A DNA stretch of 23,427 nucleotides from Penium margaritaceum (Eukaryota > Streptophyta > Zygnematophyceae > Desmidiales > Peniaceae): assembly GCA_023375785.1 (NCBI GenBank), contig SZWC01006678.1, forward strand, positions 6,970-30,396, in the 5' to 3' direction. Every line of letters begins with the position of its first letter. Position 1 is the first letter of the stretch. The position numbers were made by a program, and so were the translations under genes. Shown here in pieces: positions 8,676 through 17,832 of the stretch. The notes under the pieces were generated by a model, which was given only the letters and a program-made list of their open reading frames with translations, had not been told where the DNA came from and ran no database searches.

Positions 8676-9528
8676 GACGCTCCCCGAGACTAAGGGTCCG
8701 ACGGAAACGCCAGCTACGCCATATATAAAACGCCGCCGGCAGCTGCAAGCAGCAGCAGAAACACCAGAAGGGACTACGGCATCTACGCTTCACCGTTTGA
8801 AATGCCGTAAAGTGCGTTAGGAAGCTAGAGAAGAGCTCTATTTTGGGGGGCTTCTTCTCCACAGTCTCTCCTCACCTCCAGGGGACCTAAGGGATTTTTG
8901 TGGGACGGGGTGGGGAGTGCCCACCCCCAAACCACCAAGTTTTTCCCCTCTTTTCAAGGTTCCCTCCTTCCCTCCTTCAACCAAAAATTGTGACAACGCT
9001 TCTTCCCAAGGCCAGGGGCTCTCAAAGCTTGAGGAATTCCTAAAAAGAGGGAGGATGACACCTTGAGGACTTTTGGCGGCTTCTCCAACGCCGCCAGCTC
9101 AAGGAGGACACCGCCAAGGGGCGCAAGACGCGCAAAGAAGACTCAAGAGGAGGCCAAGGAAGACAAGAAGACAGGAAGAAGACAAGAAGTTAGAAGAAGG
9201 ATTGGAGGAGTTGCTAGGAATTGTGTAATTCCACTCCCATTCTTTGTCCTAGCTTTGTGAGTGGTACTCACACTTCTTGTCAATTCCTTGTATTGTAATT
9301 TTCTGTTTTCCTAGGTACTAGTCCTTGCCAATCGCCTTGAGTCACAGCTTAGGAAGACTGGTTCCAAAATCCACGCCCTTGTGCCGACGTGGCGGCCTAG
9401 GAAAGTAGAAATTAAATTTATAATTGCCTCACCGATCATGAGAGCGTGACTTTAGGAGGCGATTCCTCCTCAAAATTGTGGGGTGATCCTCACAACGGTC
9501 TTCACGTGCTAGTTGCACGAGCGACGAG
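8676..9528 (+). other. untranslated leader of the chromovirus
   Basis: About 850 bp between PBS and the gag ATG. It has short upstream ATGs that stop at once (ATG CCG TAA near 8801; ATG ACA CCT TGA near 9055) and a purine-rich run (about 9115-9207, AAGACAAGAAG-like). No gene. RNA packaging or dimer signals would be expected here but cannot be identified by eye. Confidence 0.6.
8722..8730 (+). promoter_or_regulatory. TATA-box-like motif downstream of the PBS
   Basis: TATATAAAA, a textbook plant TATA box, lies about 60 bp downstream of the LTR in the leader. A start about 30 bp further would give an RNA lacking the LTR R region and PBS. Whether it is used is unknown. Confidence 0.4.
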
Positions 9529-11595
9529 ATGGCAAGTGCCAGACCGTCTAGGACCAACAAGGGCAAGGTGGTGACGTTCTCACCACACGTCCTCAGCGGA
9601 CTCCAAGTTTTGGGAGCCGCCGCCGCGAGCACGGTTGCCAACCCAAAGGCAACCGTACCGCCTAAGGCAACCGTGCTGCCTAAGGCAACCGACGCCAACC
9701 TCGGCGATACCGAGAAGCATGCAGAGGCCGCAAAGGTGCTCGACGAGCATGTCGACGCGCACATGGGCGACCCCCATGCGGCGAACGATGCGATGGAGGA
9801 GGATCTTCCGGAGGAGGACCCCCACGAAGAGCACGACGCCGACGATGGCGAAGGCGACGAGGATCGCGACCATCGCCATCGTCGTGCGGCGAACTCGAGC
9901 CGATTGCTCGAGAAGGAAAAGGCGCCCGCCGCATCGCCTGAAGCTGCCGACGGCAGCGAGACTGCTGAGAGCAGCAAGGGCGCTGAAAGCAGTCACACGG
10001 GAAGTTCCCGCGAGAACGAGCCGGACGACGACGCCGCAAAAGCAATTCGCGATGGCCGTCGTAGGCTTGCGGAGTTTGCTGCTGAGGCGGCAGGCCGACT
10101 GAAGATCACCACCGACGGTGGAGATACGGCACCACTCGGAGGAATGGGGGCGGACCCCCCTTCCTACGATGTGGCCGCGATGGGGCAGGGCAGCGCCCAC
10201 TCGAGCATCGTCGCCGACGACAGTCTCCTCCGAAAGGTGGGACTCCTTGGAGGAGTGTACGCGAACCGTACCCTCTTGCAGTGGGTAAGGGTGCACGGAC
10301 AACGCGAGGCCCTGGAGGCTATCGTCGATGCTCTGACGACATCAGAGCTCAAGTTCGCATTCGCCAACCTGCTGGCCCACGTCGGGCAGAGCATCACAGA
10401 CCTTGACCGTGATCGCCAGCTGCAGCACCTGGCTGCCCATGAGGCAAGCCGCCGATGCAACGACCTCGACAAGGCGTTGCAGAGCACGACCCAGGTGCGG
10501 ATGCAGCAGCAAGCGCAGCGTGCCGTTGCTGCGGATGCCACTTCCGGTGGCAGCGACGACTTGCCTACCTCGACGACTTCGGGGTCGGTCATGAACACGT
10601 CCTTCCTCCACAGTGTGGAGATCTTCCGGAAGGGCGTGAAGCTGACCGACTGGCTGAACCGCATGGAGCACGTTCTACGTGCCCACAAGGCTCCACTCAG
10701 CCAGTGGGGCGACCTTGCCACGACGCGGCTTGAAGACAAACTCTTCAAGTACGTGGTCAAGGAGTGGACTGCGCAGCAGCCGCACCTCGAGTGGCAGCCC
10801 ATGCCGTGGGAGGCNTGCGCGATCATGCGCAAGAAGTGCACCCAACGTGAGGAGGCGCAGCGCGCCTTCCACAAGATCAAGGACTTCAGGCAGCTGGGCA
10901 GCTCGCTCGAATCCTACTTGAGCGAGTTCACCGCACTCGTGGAGGAAGCCGAAAGCTTCACCGAGGGCGATGGGACTCAGACGTTCAAGTACCCGGAGTG
11001 CATGCTGCTGGAGTACTTGCGTGATGGTCTCGCCAACGAGAAGCTGAAGGACAAGACTACCACGACAGCCACTGGCCAAGCTTGGACAAGCTGGAGGGCG
11101 TTGCGCGACTACATGAGCAAAGTGTATTCGGCAAACCCGAAACACTACTCTGATGCACGGCCGAACGCGCGTGCACAATAGGGTCGCGACATGCGCGTGG
11201 ACACTGTAGGAGCTGGTGGGTCAGCTGGACAGCGAGGCGGGGTCAAGGGCAAGCAGCCTACAAACCCTCCAGCCAAGAAGGCTGGTGGACACAAGGGTCC
11301 CAACAACAAGCGTAGCCGCGAGAATGACGAGCTGCAGGCGGCGCGTGAGCGTCGCAACGCAGCCTTCCGCGAAGGGCTCTGCCACAACTGCATGCAGCCG
11401 GGCCACTTAAGGGCTCAGTGCCCTGAGGCTGCTGGTGGTGGACAAGAAGCCGTGGCGTTATCTGCAGCAGCAGCACCTCGTGGGGATGGTGCAGGAGGAG
11501 GCTGCGGACAAGGCCGTGGACAGGGTCGCGGTCGCGGCAATGGGCCCGGCCGTGGTAACGGACAGGGCCGTGGGGCGGGTTGTCCCCACCCCTGA
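9529..11595 (+). CDS. gag: gag polyprotein, interrupted by one TAG
   Basis: One frame from ATG 9529 (MASARPSRTNKGK) to a TGA at 11593-11595, broken only by TAG at 11179-11181. The first 200 residues are Ala-rich and strongly acidic (EEDLPEEDPHEEHDADDGE), then a basic patch. The capsid-like retrotransposon-gag part lies at about 10600-11160 (LTDWLNRMEHVLRAHK, EWTAQQPHLEWQ, LGSSLESYLSEFTALVEEAE, YLRDGL). After the TAG the same frame continues into a basic linker and a CCHC zinc knuckle (CHNCMQPGHLRAQC, 11380-11421), then a Gly/Arg/Gln-rich tail (GRGQGRGRGNGPGRG). Since the knuckle belongs to gag, the TAG splits one protein; CAG to TAG is the simplest explanation, read-through an alternative. 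An N at 10815 gives one unknown residue without breaking the frame. Confidence 0.87.
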
Positions 11596-12272
11596 GTGAC
11601 GTCAGTGGGGACCACTCAAGGGTAAAACTGGATCACGAGTGTGAGTTCATATTTTCAGACGAGGATGTTAAACAATTTGAGTTTTTGACGAGTTCAAATT
11701 TCTCTGTTGTTTTCTCCCCTCTCATTGAACCTCATTCTGCACTTGCTGATCGACATTGCCCACTAAATCTTGCATCACCAGACGAGATGCATGACCGAAC
11801 CTGCTTAGTGGTGACGACACCAACCACTGTGCAAGAGTTGTGTAACACAGTGATTGAAGCAAACACCCTCAAAGCGATGAGCTCAATCACATTTGCAGTA
11901 CTTTTAGTCGACGATTTCGACCCAGCGAAATTTAAAGACTGGAAGGTGCTGGCCGAATTCACACGTGCCCACAAGATGTGGACTCGAGTGGGTGAATCAT
12001 GGGAGTTGCGACGCCCGTCGTACAGATTCCGTGTTTATCACAAACTCGGCTTACCGTCGTCGAGTCTGTTCACTCGGAAGAGTGGAGGCAACATGACGAT
12101 GCAGTTCAAAGGACACCTAGCTGGTGCTCCCGTGAACGTACTGGCTGACACTGGAGGGGACGACTCTTTTGTTAGCCTTGGCTTTACCCGACAGGTTGGC
12201 CTGAAGTACGAGCCATCGAATGGCGCAGTTGTTGTCGGTGACAACCGTACGGTACCCGTGATCGGTACTTGT
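11580..12272 (+). CDS. pol: aspartic protease region of pol
   Basis: This frame is -1 relative to gag and overlaps its end by about 16 bases. The first 150 residues are unassigned spacer (FIFSDEDVKQFEF, VQELCNTVIEANTL). The protease core follows: MTMQFKGHLAGAPVNVLADT with catalytic DTG at 12147-12155, then SFVSLGFTRQVGL and VVVGDNRTVPVIGTC, the usual pattern of a Ty3-type retropepsin that acts as a dimer to cut the polyprotein. There is no ATG at the beginning, so expression would need a -1 shift from gag; the gag frame ends CAC CCC TGA, a run of C that could allow it. The frame is lost at the N at 12273. Confidence 0.8.
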
Positions 12273-12273
12273 N

Positions 12274-15200
12274 AAAATTTGTATTCAAGGGTACACACAG
12301 AGTGTCACGTTGAAGGTACTCAACCTTCTTGACCCGTTCGACGTGGTGCTAGGCGATCCCTGGCTTCGTGACAACAAGGCTCTAATGTGCTTTGAATCAA
12401 AGCGTTTGATCCTCCGAAAAGGACAACGTCGCTTTACGTTGATTCCGAGTACGGAATTATCACCGACCCGACTCAAAGTCCATGCCAGCTTGTCTGCAAT
12501 GCAGGTCAAAAGACGTATTCGACAAGGTTGTCGATACTTCTTGGCTAACTTGCAGAAAGTGGAGGACGACGTGACGGAAGACACGCCACAAGAGATCAGA
12601 TCTCTATTGGCGGAGTTCTCGGATGTATTCCAAGACCCACCGGCTGGGATTCCACCAGAAAGACACATGGGCCACACGATTCCGCTGCAACCGGAGGCGA
12701 CTCCTCCGTTCAGACCCATGTATCGCCTTAGTCCAGCAGAAAGGCGAGAGGCCGAACGCCAAATCAAAGAGTACCTTGCAAAGGGGTGGATCGAGCACAG
12801 GAGCTCGCCGTATGGTGCGCCGATCCTTTTTGTGAACAAAAAGGACGGTGGTTTACGCATGTGTGTGGATTACCGGGCGTTGAACAAGCTGACGGTGAAA
12901 AATCGATTCCACTTACCGCGGATTGAGGACCTTTTTGACCAACTCCAAGGCGCAAAAGTATTTTCTTCCTTGGATTTGTCTCAAGGGTACCATCAAATCC
13001 GCATAACAGAAGATGATGTGCCCAAAACCGTGTTTCGAACGCACATGGGACACTATCAGTTCTGAGTGTTTTGCTTCGGGCTTACAAATACCCCGGCAAC
13101 CTTCCAAGGAGAAATGAACCGAACGTTCGCCAAGCAACTCGGACAGTTTGTCTTGGTTTACCTGGATGACATCCTCGTTTTCTCCAAATCAATGGAAGAG
13201 CACATAGAACATCTGCGCGAACTTCTCGCAATCCTTCGGGAACAAAAGTTCTATGCGAAAGTGAGCAAGTGCAAGTTTGCACAAGATGAGCTCGAATACC
13301 TTGGACACATCGTCGGCAAGGACGACATCCGTGTCGACCCACGAAAGGTCCAAGCCGTTGTGGACTGGCCACGCCCAGAAAATGTTGGGCAGATTCGGTC
13401 TTTCCTCGGCCTTGCAAACTACTTTCGACGGTTTATGCAAGGGTATTCGACCCTCGTAGCACCGCTAACCAGGCTCACGCGAAAAGACGTGCATTGGGAA
13501 TGGACATCTGATTGCGAGAACGCTTTTCTCAAGGTCAAAGAGCTTCTCTCCACGGCGCCCTTCCGAGCTCTTCCGGATCCATTGCAACCGTGGGAGGTTC
13601 GATGTGATGCGTCGCTTGTAGGACTTGGAGCCGTCCTCATGCAGAACGGTCACCCAGTTGCGTATGAGAGCCGGAAGCTCATCCCCGCAGAAACGCGGTA
13701 CACGACTGGGGATCAAGAGCTCCTTGCGGTAGTACACGCTTTCAAGATGTGGCGTTGCTACCTCGAGGGTGCTGAAGGGGGTGTGATGGTCGTGACCGAC
13801 CATAATCCATTGGTGTTTTTCCAAACGCAACCGGACCTGTCAAGACGACAGGCGCGTTGGAGCGAATACCTGAGTCGATTCTCGTTCACATGGGAATATT
13901 GGCCAGGACGCATCAATGTGGCTGATCCACTAAGCCGACAGCCTGTGGAAATTAAAGCAACCACCAATGTCAGTGGGTGTTTTATGGCCATAGCAACAGC
14001 AACCGTACAAGCACCAGATCCCCCTGCACCTCTGTGGCAACCACCACGAGAGATTATCCATTACAACGGTTTTGTAAACAGGATCCGGATGGGATACTGT
14101 GTGGATTCTTGGTTTCAAGACTCTCAAAAACTGGACAAGTACGGCTTGGTGGAGGCCGCAGGAATCTTCTGGCACGAAGAACAAGTGCCAAACTGGGGAG
14201 ACCTTCGAGCAAAGGTTGTCTCCCAGTTCCACGACCCGCCGGTTGCAGGTCACGTGGGACCCCGAAAGACCGGAGAGGCACTCTCGGACCACTATTGGTG
14301 GCCAGGGTGGAGTGTCGATGTCCGTAAGTATTGCATGACATGCGACCCATGTCTTCGGAATAAGGCTAGTAACAAGAAGCCTGCTGGACTCCTCCAGCAG
14401 CTTCCTATTCCTGGGACTCCATGGGAGTGCGTCAGCATGGACTTCATTACTGGTCTTCCGGACACGGCCCGTGGCCACGATGCAATACTAGTGGTTGTGG
14501 ATCTTTTGACGAAGATGACACATTTCATTCCTACAACCACTGACGTGAACGCAGAGGAGACCGCTCGTCTCTTCTTTGAGGGTGTCGTAAAGTACCACGG
14601 CTTGCCGTTGCGCATTATCTCCGATTGAGATCGAAAATTTGCTAGTAAGTTCTGGCAAAAGATGCACGAGTACTTCGGCAGTGAGTCGCAAATGTCGACA
14701 GCGTTTCACTCTCAAACTGACGGACAAACAGAGCGCATGAATCGCACTCTGGAGCAGATACTCCGCATGTACGTGGACCCTGCCATGCATGATTGGGACG
14801 AATTCCTAGCACCGGCAGAGTTTGCGGTGAACAACTCGGTGAACGAGTCCACACAATTCACAACGTTCGTGTCGAACAGTGGTCGGCATCCAGTGGTACC
14901 CTCTTCATTGGTGAAGAGTGGGAGTACAGGAGGGAAGGTTCCTTCCGCTCAAGCCTTTGCTGAGCGCATCGACTCCTTGTTACAGGAGACGAAGGGTCAC
15001 CTTCAAGCAGCTCGGCAGTGACAAAAGGCATGTGCTGACAAAGGTCGCCGGGAGGTCTCGTTTGACATCGGTGACAAAGTGCTGCTTAGCACTAAAAACC
15101 TTCGGTTGAAGTCGCCAAGGGCAAGAAAACTTCTACCGAAGTGGATTGGGCTGTTTCCCATTGTGGCACGCATCGGGCCAGTGGCATACCAATTGCTACT

Positions 15201-15513
15201 TCCACCGAGTATGAAGATACATGACGTGTTTCATGTGAGCCCGCTGGATCCATACACGGCAGAAGGAACCGTTCAGCCACCGCCAGCAGTCCTGGCTGTC
15301 GACGGCCAATACGAGGTCCTTCGCCTACTCCAGCACCGAGAGCGTACTCTTCGGTCGTGCGTTGTCAGGGAGTACCTCGTTCATTGGGCCGGTTGTGGAC
15401 CTGAACATAATGCATGGGAGCCCAAATCTCGGTTGCCTACAGGGGTGGTCAACGAGTACTGGAGCGAGCTTGTAGCTCGCACAGATCGACGTGTGGCAGG
15501 AGGTACCATCTGA
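12274..15513 (+). pseudogene. pol: pol: RT, RNase H, integrase, chromodomain, with three TGA stops
   Basis: After the N the frame changes by +1 and stays the same to the TGA stop at 15511-15513. Protease end: [59 protein letters not shown] and catalytic YLDD (13159-13170). RNase H: CDASLVGLGAVL, ELLAVVHAFKMWR, TDHNPLVFF, VADPLSRQP. Integrase: HYWWPGW and CDPC zinc region, SMDFITGLPD, HSQTDGQTERMNRTLEQ. C-terminus: KWIGLFPIVARIGPVAYQL, then a chromodomain at about 15310-15450 (YEVLRLLQHRER, EYLVHWAG, AWEPKSRL). Internal stops are TGA at 13063, 14626 and 15019. The minus-strand copy has CGA at the last two sites; the first lies in the YQF-VFCFGL stretch of RT. All other catalytic residues are present. 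Confidence 0.92.
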
Positions 15514-15801
15514 ACGCGGAAAAAGTGAACAACATTCCCACAGGGCAACATTCATGGACAGCGACCATAGGAGGTTGGGGACGCCCAACATGGTTGTCGC
15601 GCGAACGCTCCAGCCTAAAGGGGGGAGGCCGCTAGCCGTGCTGACCTACAAGCTGCAGCTTAGGTCTAAGTACCATGCACGTGTTCATGTTTAGCTGGTG
15701 ATTGAAATTATTAATTTTCTCTCACAATGTTGATGACTCACTGACTGACAATCCTACTTGTTGTTCATGAACCGGGACGGTTCATAATAAGTGGGGAGGA
15801 A
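15514..15801 (+). other. 3' untranslated part, hairpin and polypurine tract
   Basis: No coding. A hairpin ATGAACCG-GGA-CGGTTCAT (15767-15785) is followed by a purine-rich AAGTGGGGAGGAA (15789-15801) that abuts the 3' LTR and serves as the expected plus-strand primer. Both are kept in the minus-strand copy. Confidence 0.8.
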
Positions 15802-16534
15802 TGTAGCGGGAGGGCCGGTTCGGCCCTCCCTCCTCGCTGAAGCGAGGGGTGGTTGCGCACCACCCCTCGCGTCAGCGAGGGCTGGCCGGCGGCCAGCAAT
15901 TCGCTGGCTGTCGGCCAGCTCGCTGCCGGCCGGCTGGACGGCCGTCGGCCAGCTCGCTGCCGGCCGGCTGGACGGCCGGCGGCCAGCCAAGCGACCGGCC
16001 GGCCACCGGCCGGCCAGCCGCCAGCCGCCGATCGCGGCCTCAGCCCGATCGGCGGCTGAGGGGCCACGAGGGCCTCGAGGGTGAGGCCTCGTGGCCTCGT
16101 GCCCTCGCCCCCCCTCGCCCTCCTTGCAAACGAGCAAGCGAGGACGAGGGATAGGGGGAGCGAGGGTGAGGTCGAAAGAGCTGGCGCGAAATCGCCAGCG
16201 TGCCTCGCACGCGACGATTTCGCGCCAGAACGACAAAACGTAAGTCGAAGTTCATTTACGACGAACTTCGACATAAAACAAACGAAATAACTCGTGCGAA
16301 CACACGAGTTCGAGGTAAAAACCCCCGGTTTTGGTCCCAAAACCAGGGGTTTGGTTAAAAACGGAAATGGGCCTCCGGAGACTCTAAATATTCGAGTCTC
16401 CTTGCTCTGGGTCGTTGATGACGATTGCCCCTCAGTCCTGCGAAGGGGGTAAACCCCTGACGCGGACTGAGAATGCCATTCTGCGAACTCGGACGACGAC
16501 TTCAGAGCAGGAGCTGGAGACTCGACCCGTTACA
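15802..16534 (+). repeat. 3' LTR (733 bp)
   Basis: TGTAGC...GTTACA, aligned with 7961-8660. Longer by 33 bp because a 34-bp unit (beginning GTCGGCCAGCTCGC) is tandemly doubled at about 15945-16012 while a C run is one shorter near 16325. About 18 other differences, mostly transitions. Confidence 0.95.
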
Positions 16535-16539
16535 CAGTG
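16535..16539. repeat. right target-site duplication of the plus-strand chromovirus
   Basis: CAGTG next to the 3' LTR, matching TAGTG at 7956-7960 with one C/T change. Removing the element and one copy restores the integrase frame of the older element. Confidence 0.75.
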
Positions 16540-17397
16540 GAAGTGGCAGAGTTGTATGCGAGTTTGGCGTTCAACACTTTTTCCGCGCAATCGCTGTTGT
16601 GTAGCTTGAATAAGGTGCGGAGGAGTTTTTTTAGCATCTGGTTGGTCTGCTCGATTTGCCTGTCGGTCTGAGGATGGAATTCTGTTGATATCTGGATCCG
16701 ACTTCCATAATGCGTCATCAGTTTATGCCAAAAATGACTAGTTAAGCGGTCATCTCTGTCGGTGATGATGGTACTTGGCACGCAATGTAGCCGTATGATC
16801 TCGTTTTCGAACATCCACGCCGTTCCTTCTGCAGTGACGGTGGCCGTTTTCAGAAGGAAGTGTGACATTTTAGACAATTTGTTTACCACGACAAGGAGGA
16901 TGTCATATCCCTCGGGACTGGCAGGAAGCCCCGTCAAAATCTATCCTGATGTCGCCCCACACTTCCGTCAAAACGGGTAGGGATTGAAGTAGACCAAGTG
17001 GTGGACGACGAGATTTTTGCCTTTGACAAGTGTCATACACTATGGAAAAGGCCGTCATTTCAGTCATTTTGTCCCACCAATAGTGCTCTATCAGCTTCTT
17101 GAGCGTCTTGTCCTCGCCAGAGTGTCCACCTGGACAATGTCGTGGCATTCCTCCAATAGAATCCTTCGCAGATCCTTGTTTGAAGGAACGGTGACTTGGC
17201 AAGTGAATCGATGTCGTCAATAGGGATTTTTGAGCCAAATCTTGTTTTGTACCCGTCAAACTCCTTGTAACCCTTCGCAAACAACCTCGTGGGATATGGG
17301 CCTCGTTTGACAACTTGCTGATCTCGGCCATTGAATCTGGTCGCCGACTTAGAGCGTCCACCGGATTATTCTTTCCAGGCCGACACTTGATGGCGTA
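16540..17397 (-). pseudogene. pol: older gypsy element, end of RNase H and integrase N-terminal/core part
   Basis: The minus-strand reading starts at AIKCRPGKNNPVDALSRRPD (end of RNase H, near 17395-17330). It continues with the integrase zinc region (HSGEDKTLKKLIEHYWWDKM, YDTCQRQKSRRPPLGLL; the first Cys of the CxxC pair is lost), then IDF-MTGLPASPEGYDILLVVV, TDRDDRLTSHFWHKLM, STEFHPQTDRQIEQTNQM and AKLAYNSATST, where it is cut by the plus-strand element. One frame change lies near 16905-16935. VVVN replaces the more usual VVVD. A different, more diverged family than the 7961 element. Confidence 0.85.
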
Positions 17398-17420
17398 CCA
17401 TAGTGGGGACCATATTCACT
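17398..17420 (+). repeat. left terminal inverted repeat
   Basis: 23 bp beginning CCATAGTGGGGACCATATTC. It pairs with 19936-19958 with two mismatches (positions 6 and 21). Confidence 0.88.
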
Positions 17421-17832
17421 CAGCTTTCTTTTAACTTGGTGTTCTCCATATTCTCTCTGATCTAGTCATCGAGGAATTTAGTTTGTGGTTGCCTAAGGCA
17501 GTGTGGAAAACACAAAGAAAGGAAAATTCACATTTTTCCATTGTTCATATCCTCGTGTCACCAAGGATGTAAAACCTTGAACTTCCAACGTTTGGAAGTC
17601 CAAATGGTCAATCACGATCGTCTGTTTGATTGCAGGTATAGCAATGACTCCTTCCGACTCGTCGTCGGGCCTGGATGCCTGGTGACGCCACATCACCCCG
17701 TCGATGTCGAGTCCGTCGATCGTCTCACTCGTTGCCTGGCTCACCCGTTCAAAGCAAAGCCGAGCACTATGTGCTCTTCAGTTTGCCACCTCAACAGTAG
17801 CATGTTGCGCTCCTTGTCACCACCTCGCCAGC

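Larger units (their letters stand above)
7961..16534 (+). mobile_element. nearly complete Ty3/gypsy chromovirus, 8.57 kb
   Basis: Order: 5' LTR, primer binding site, leader, gag, protease, reverse transcriptase, RNase H, integrase, chromodomain, polypurine tract, 3' LTR. RT before integrase places it in Ty3/gypsy; the chromodomain after integrase makes it a chromovirus, a group that targets chromatin marks. Coding damage is light: one TAG in gag, three TGA in pol, and a frame change at the N at 12273. By eye the LTRs differ at about 18 positions plus a 34-bp duplication and a 1-bp indel, so the copy is not very recent. It sits inside the integrase of an older, oppositely oriented gypsy element. 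Confidence 0.94.

Noticed and set aside
9429..10880. minus-strand frames of 182 to 240 codons opposite gag
   Set aside because: Antisense of the gag frame, which has the recognisable capsid region and zinc knuckle.
13060..13068. TGA in RT as a selenocysteine or programmed read-through site
   Set aside because: Two more TGAs in the same frame have CGA in the sister copy, so simple decay is the better explanation.
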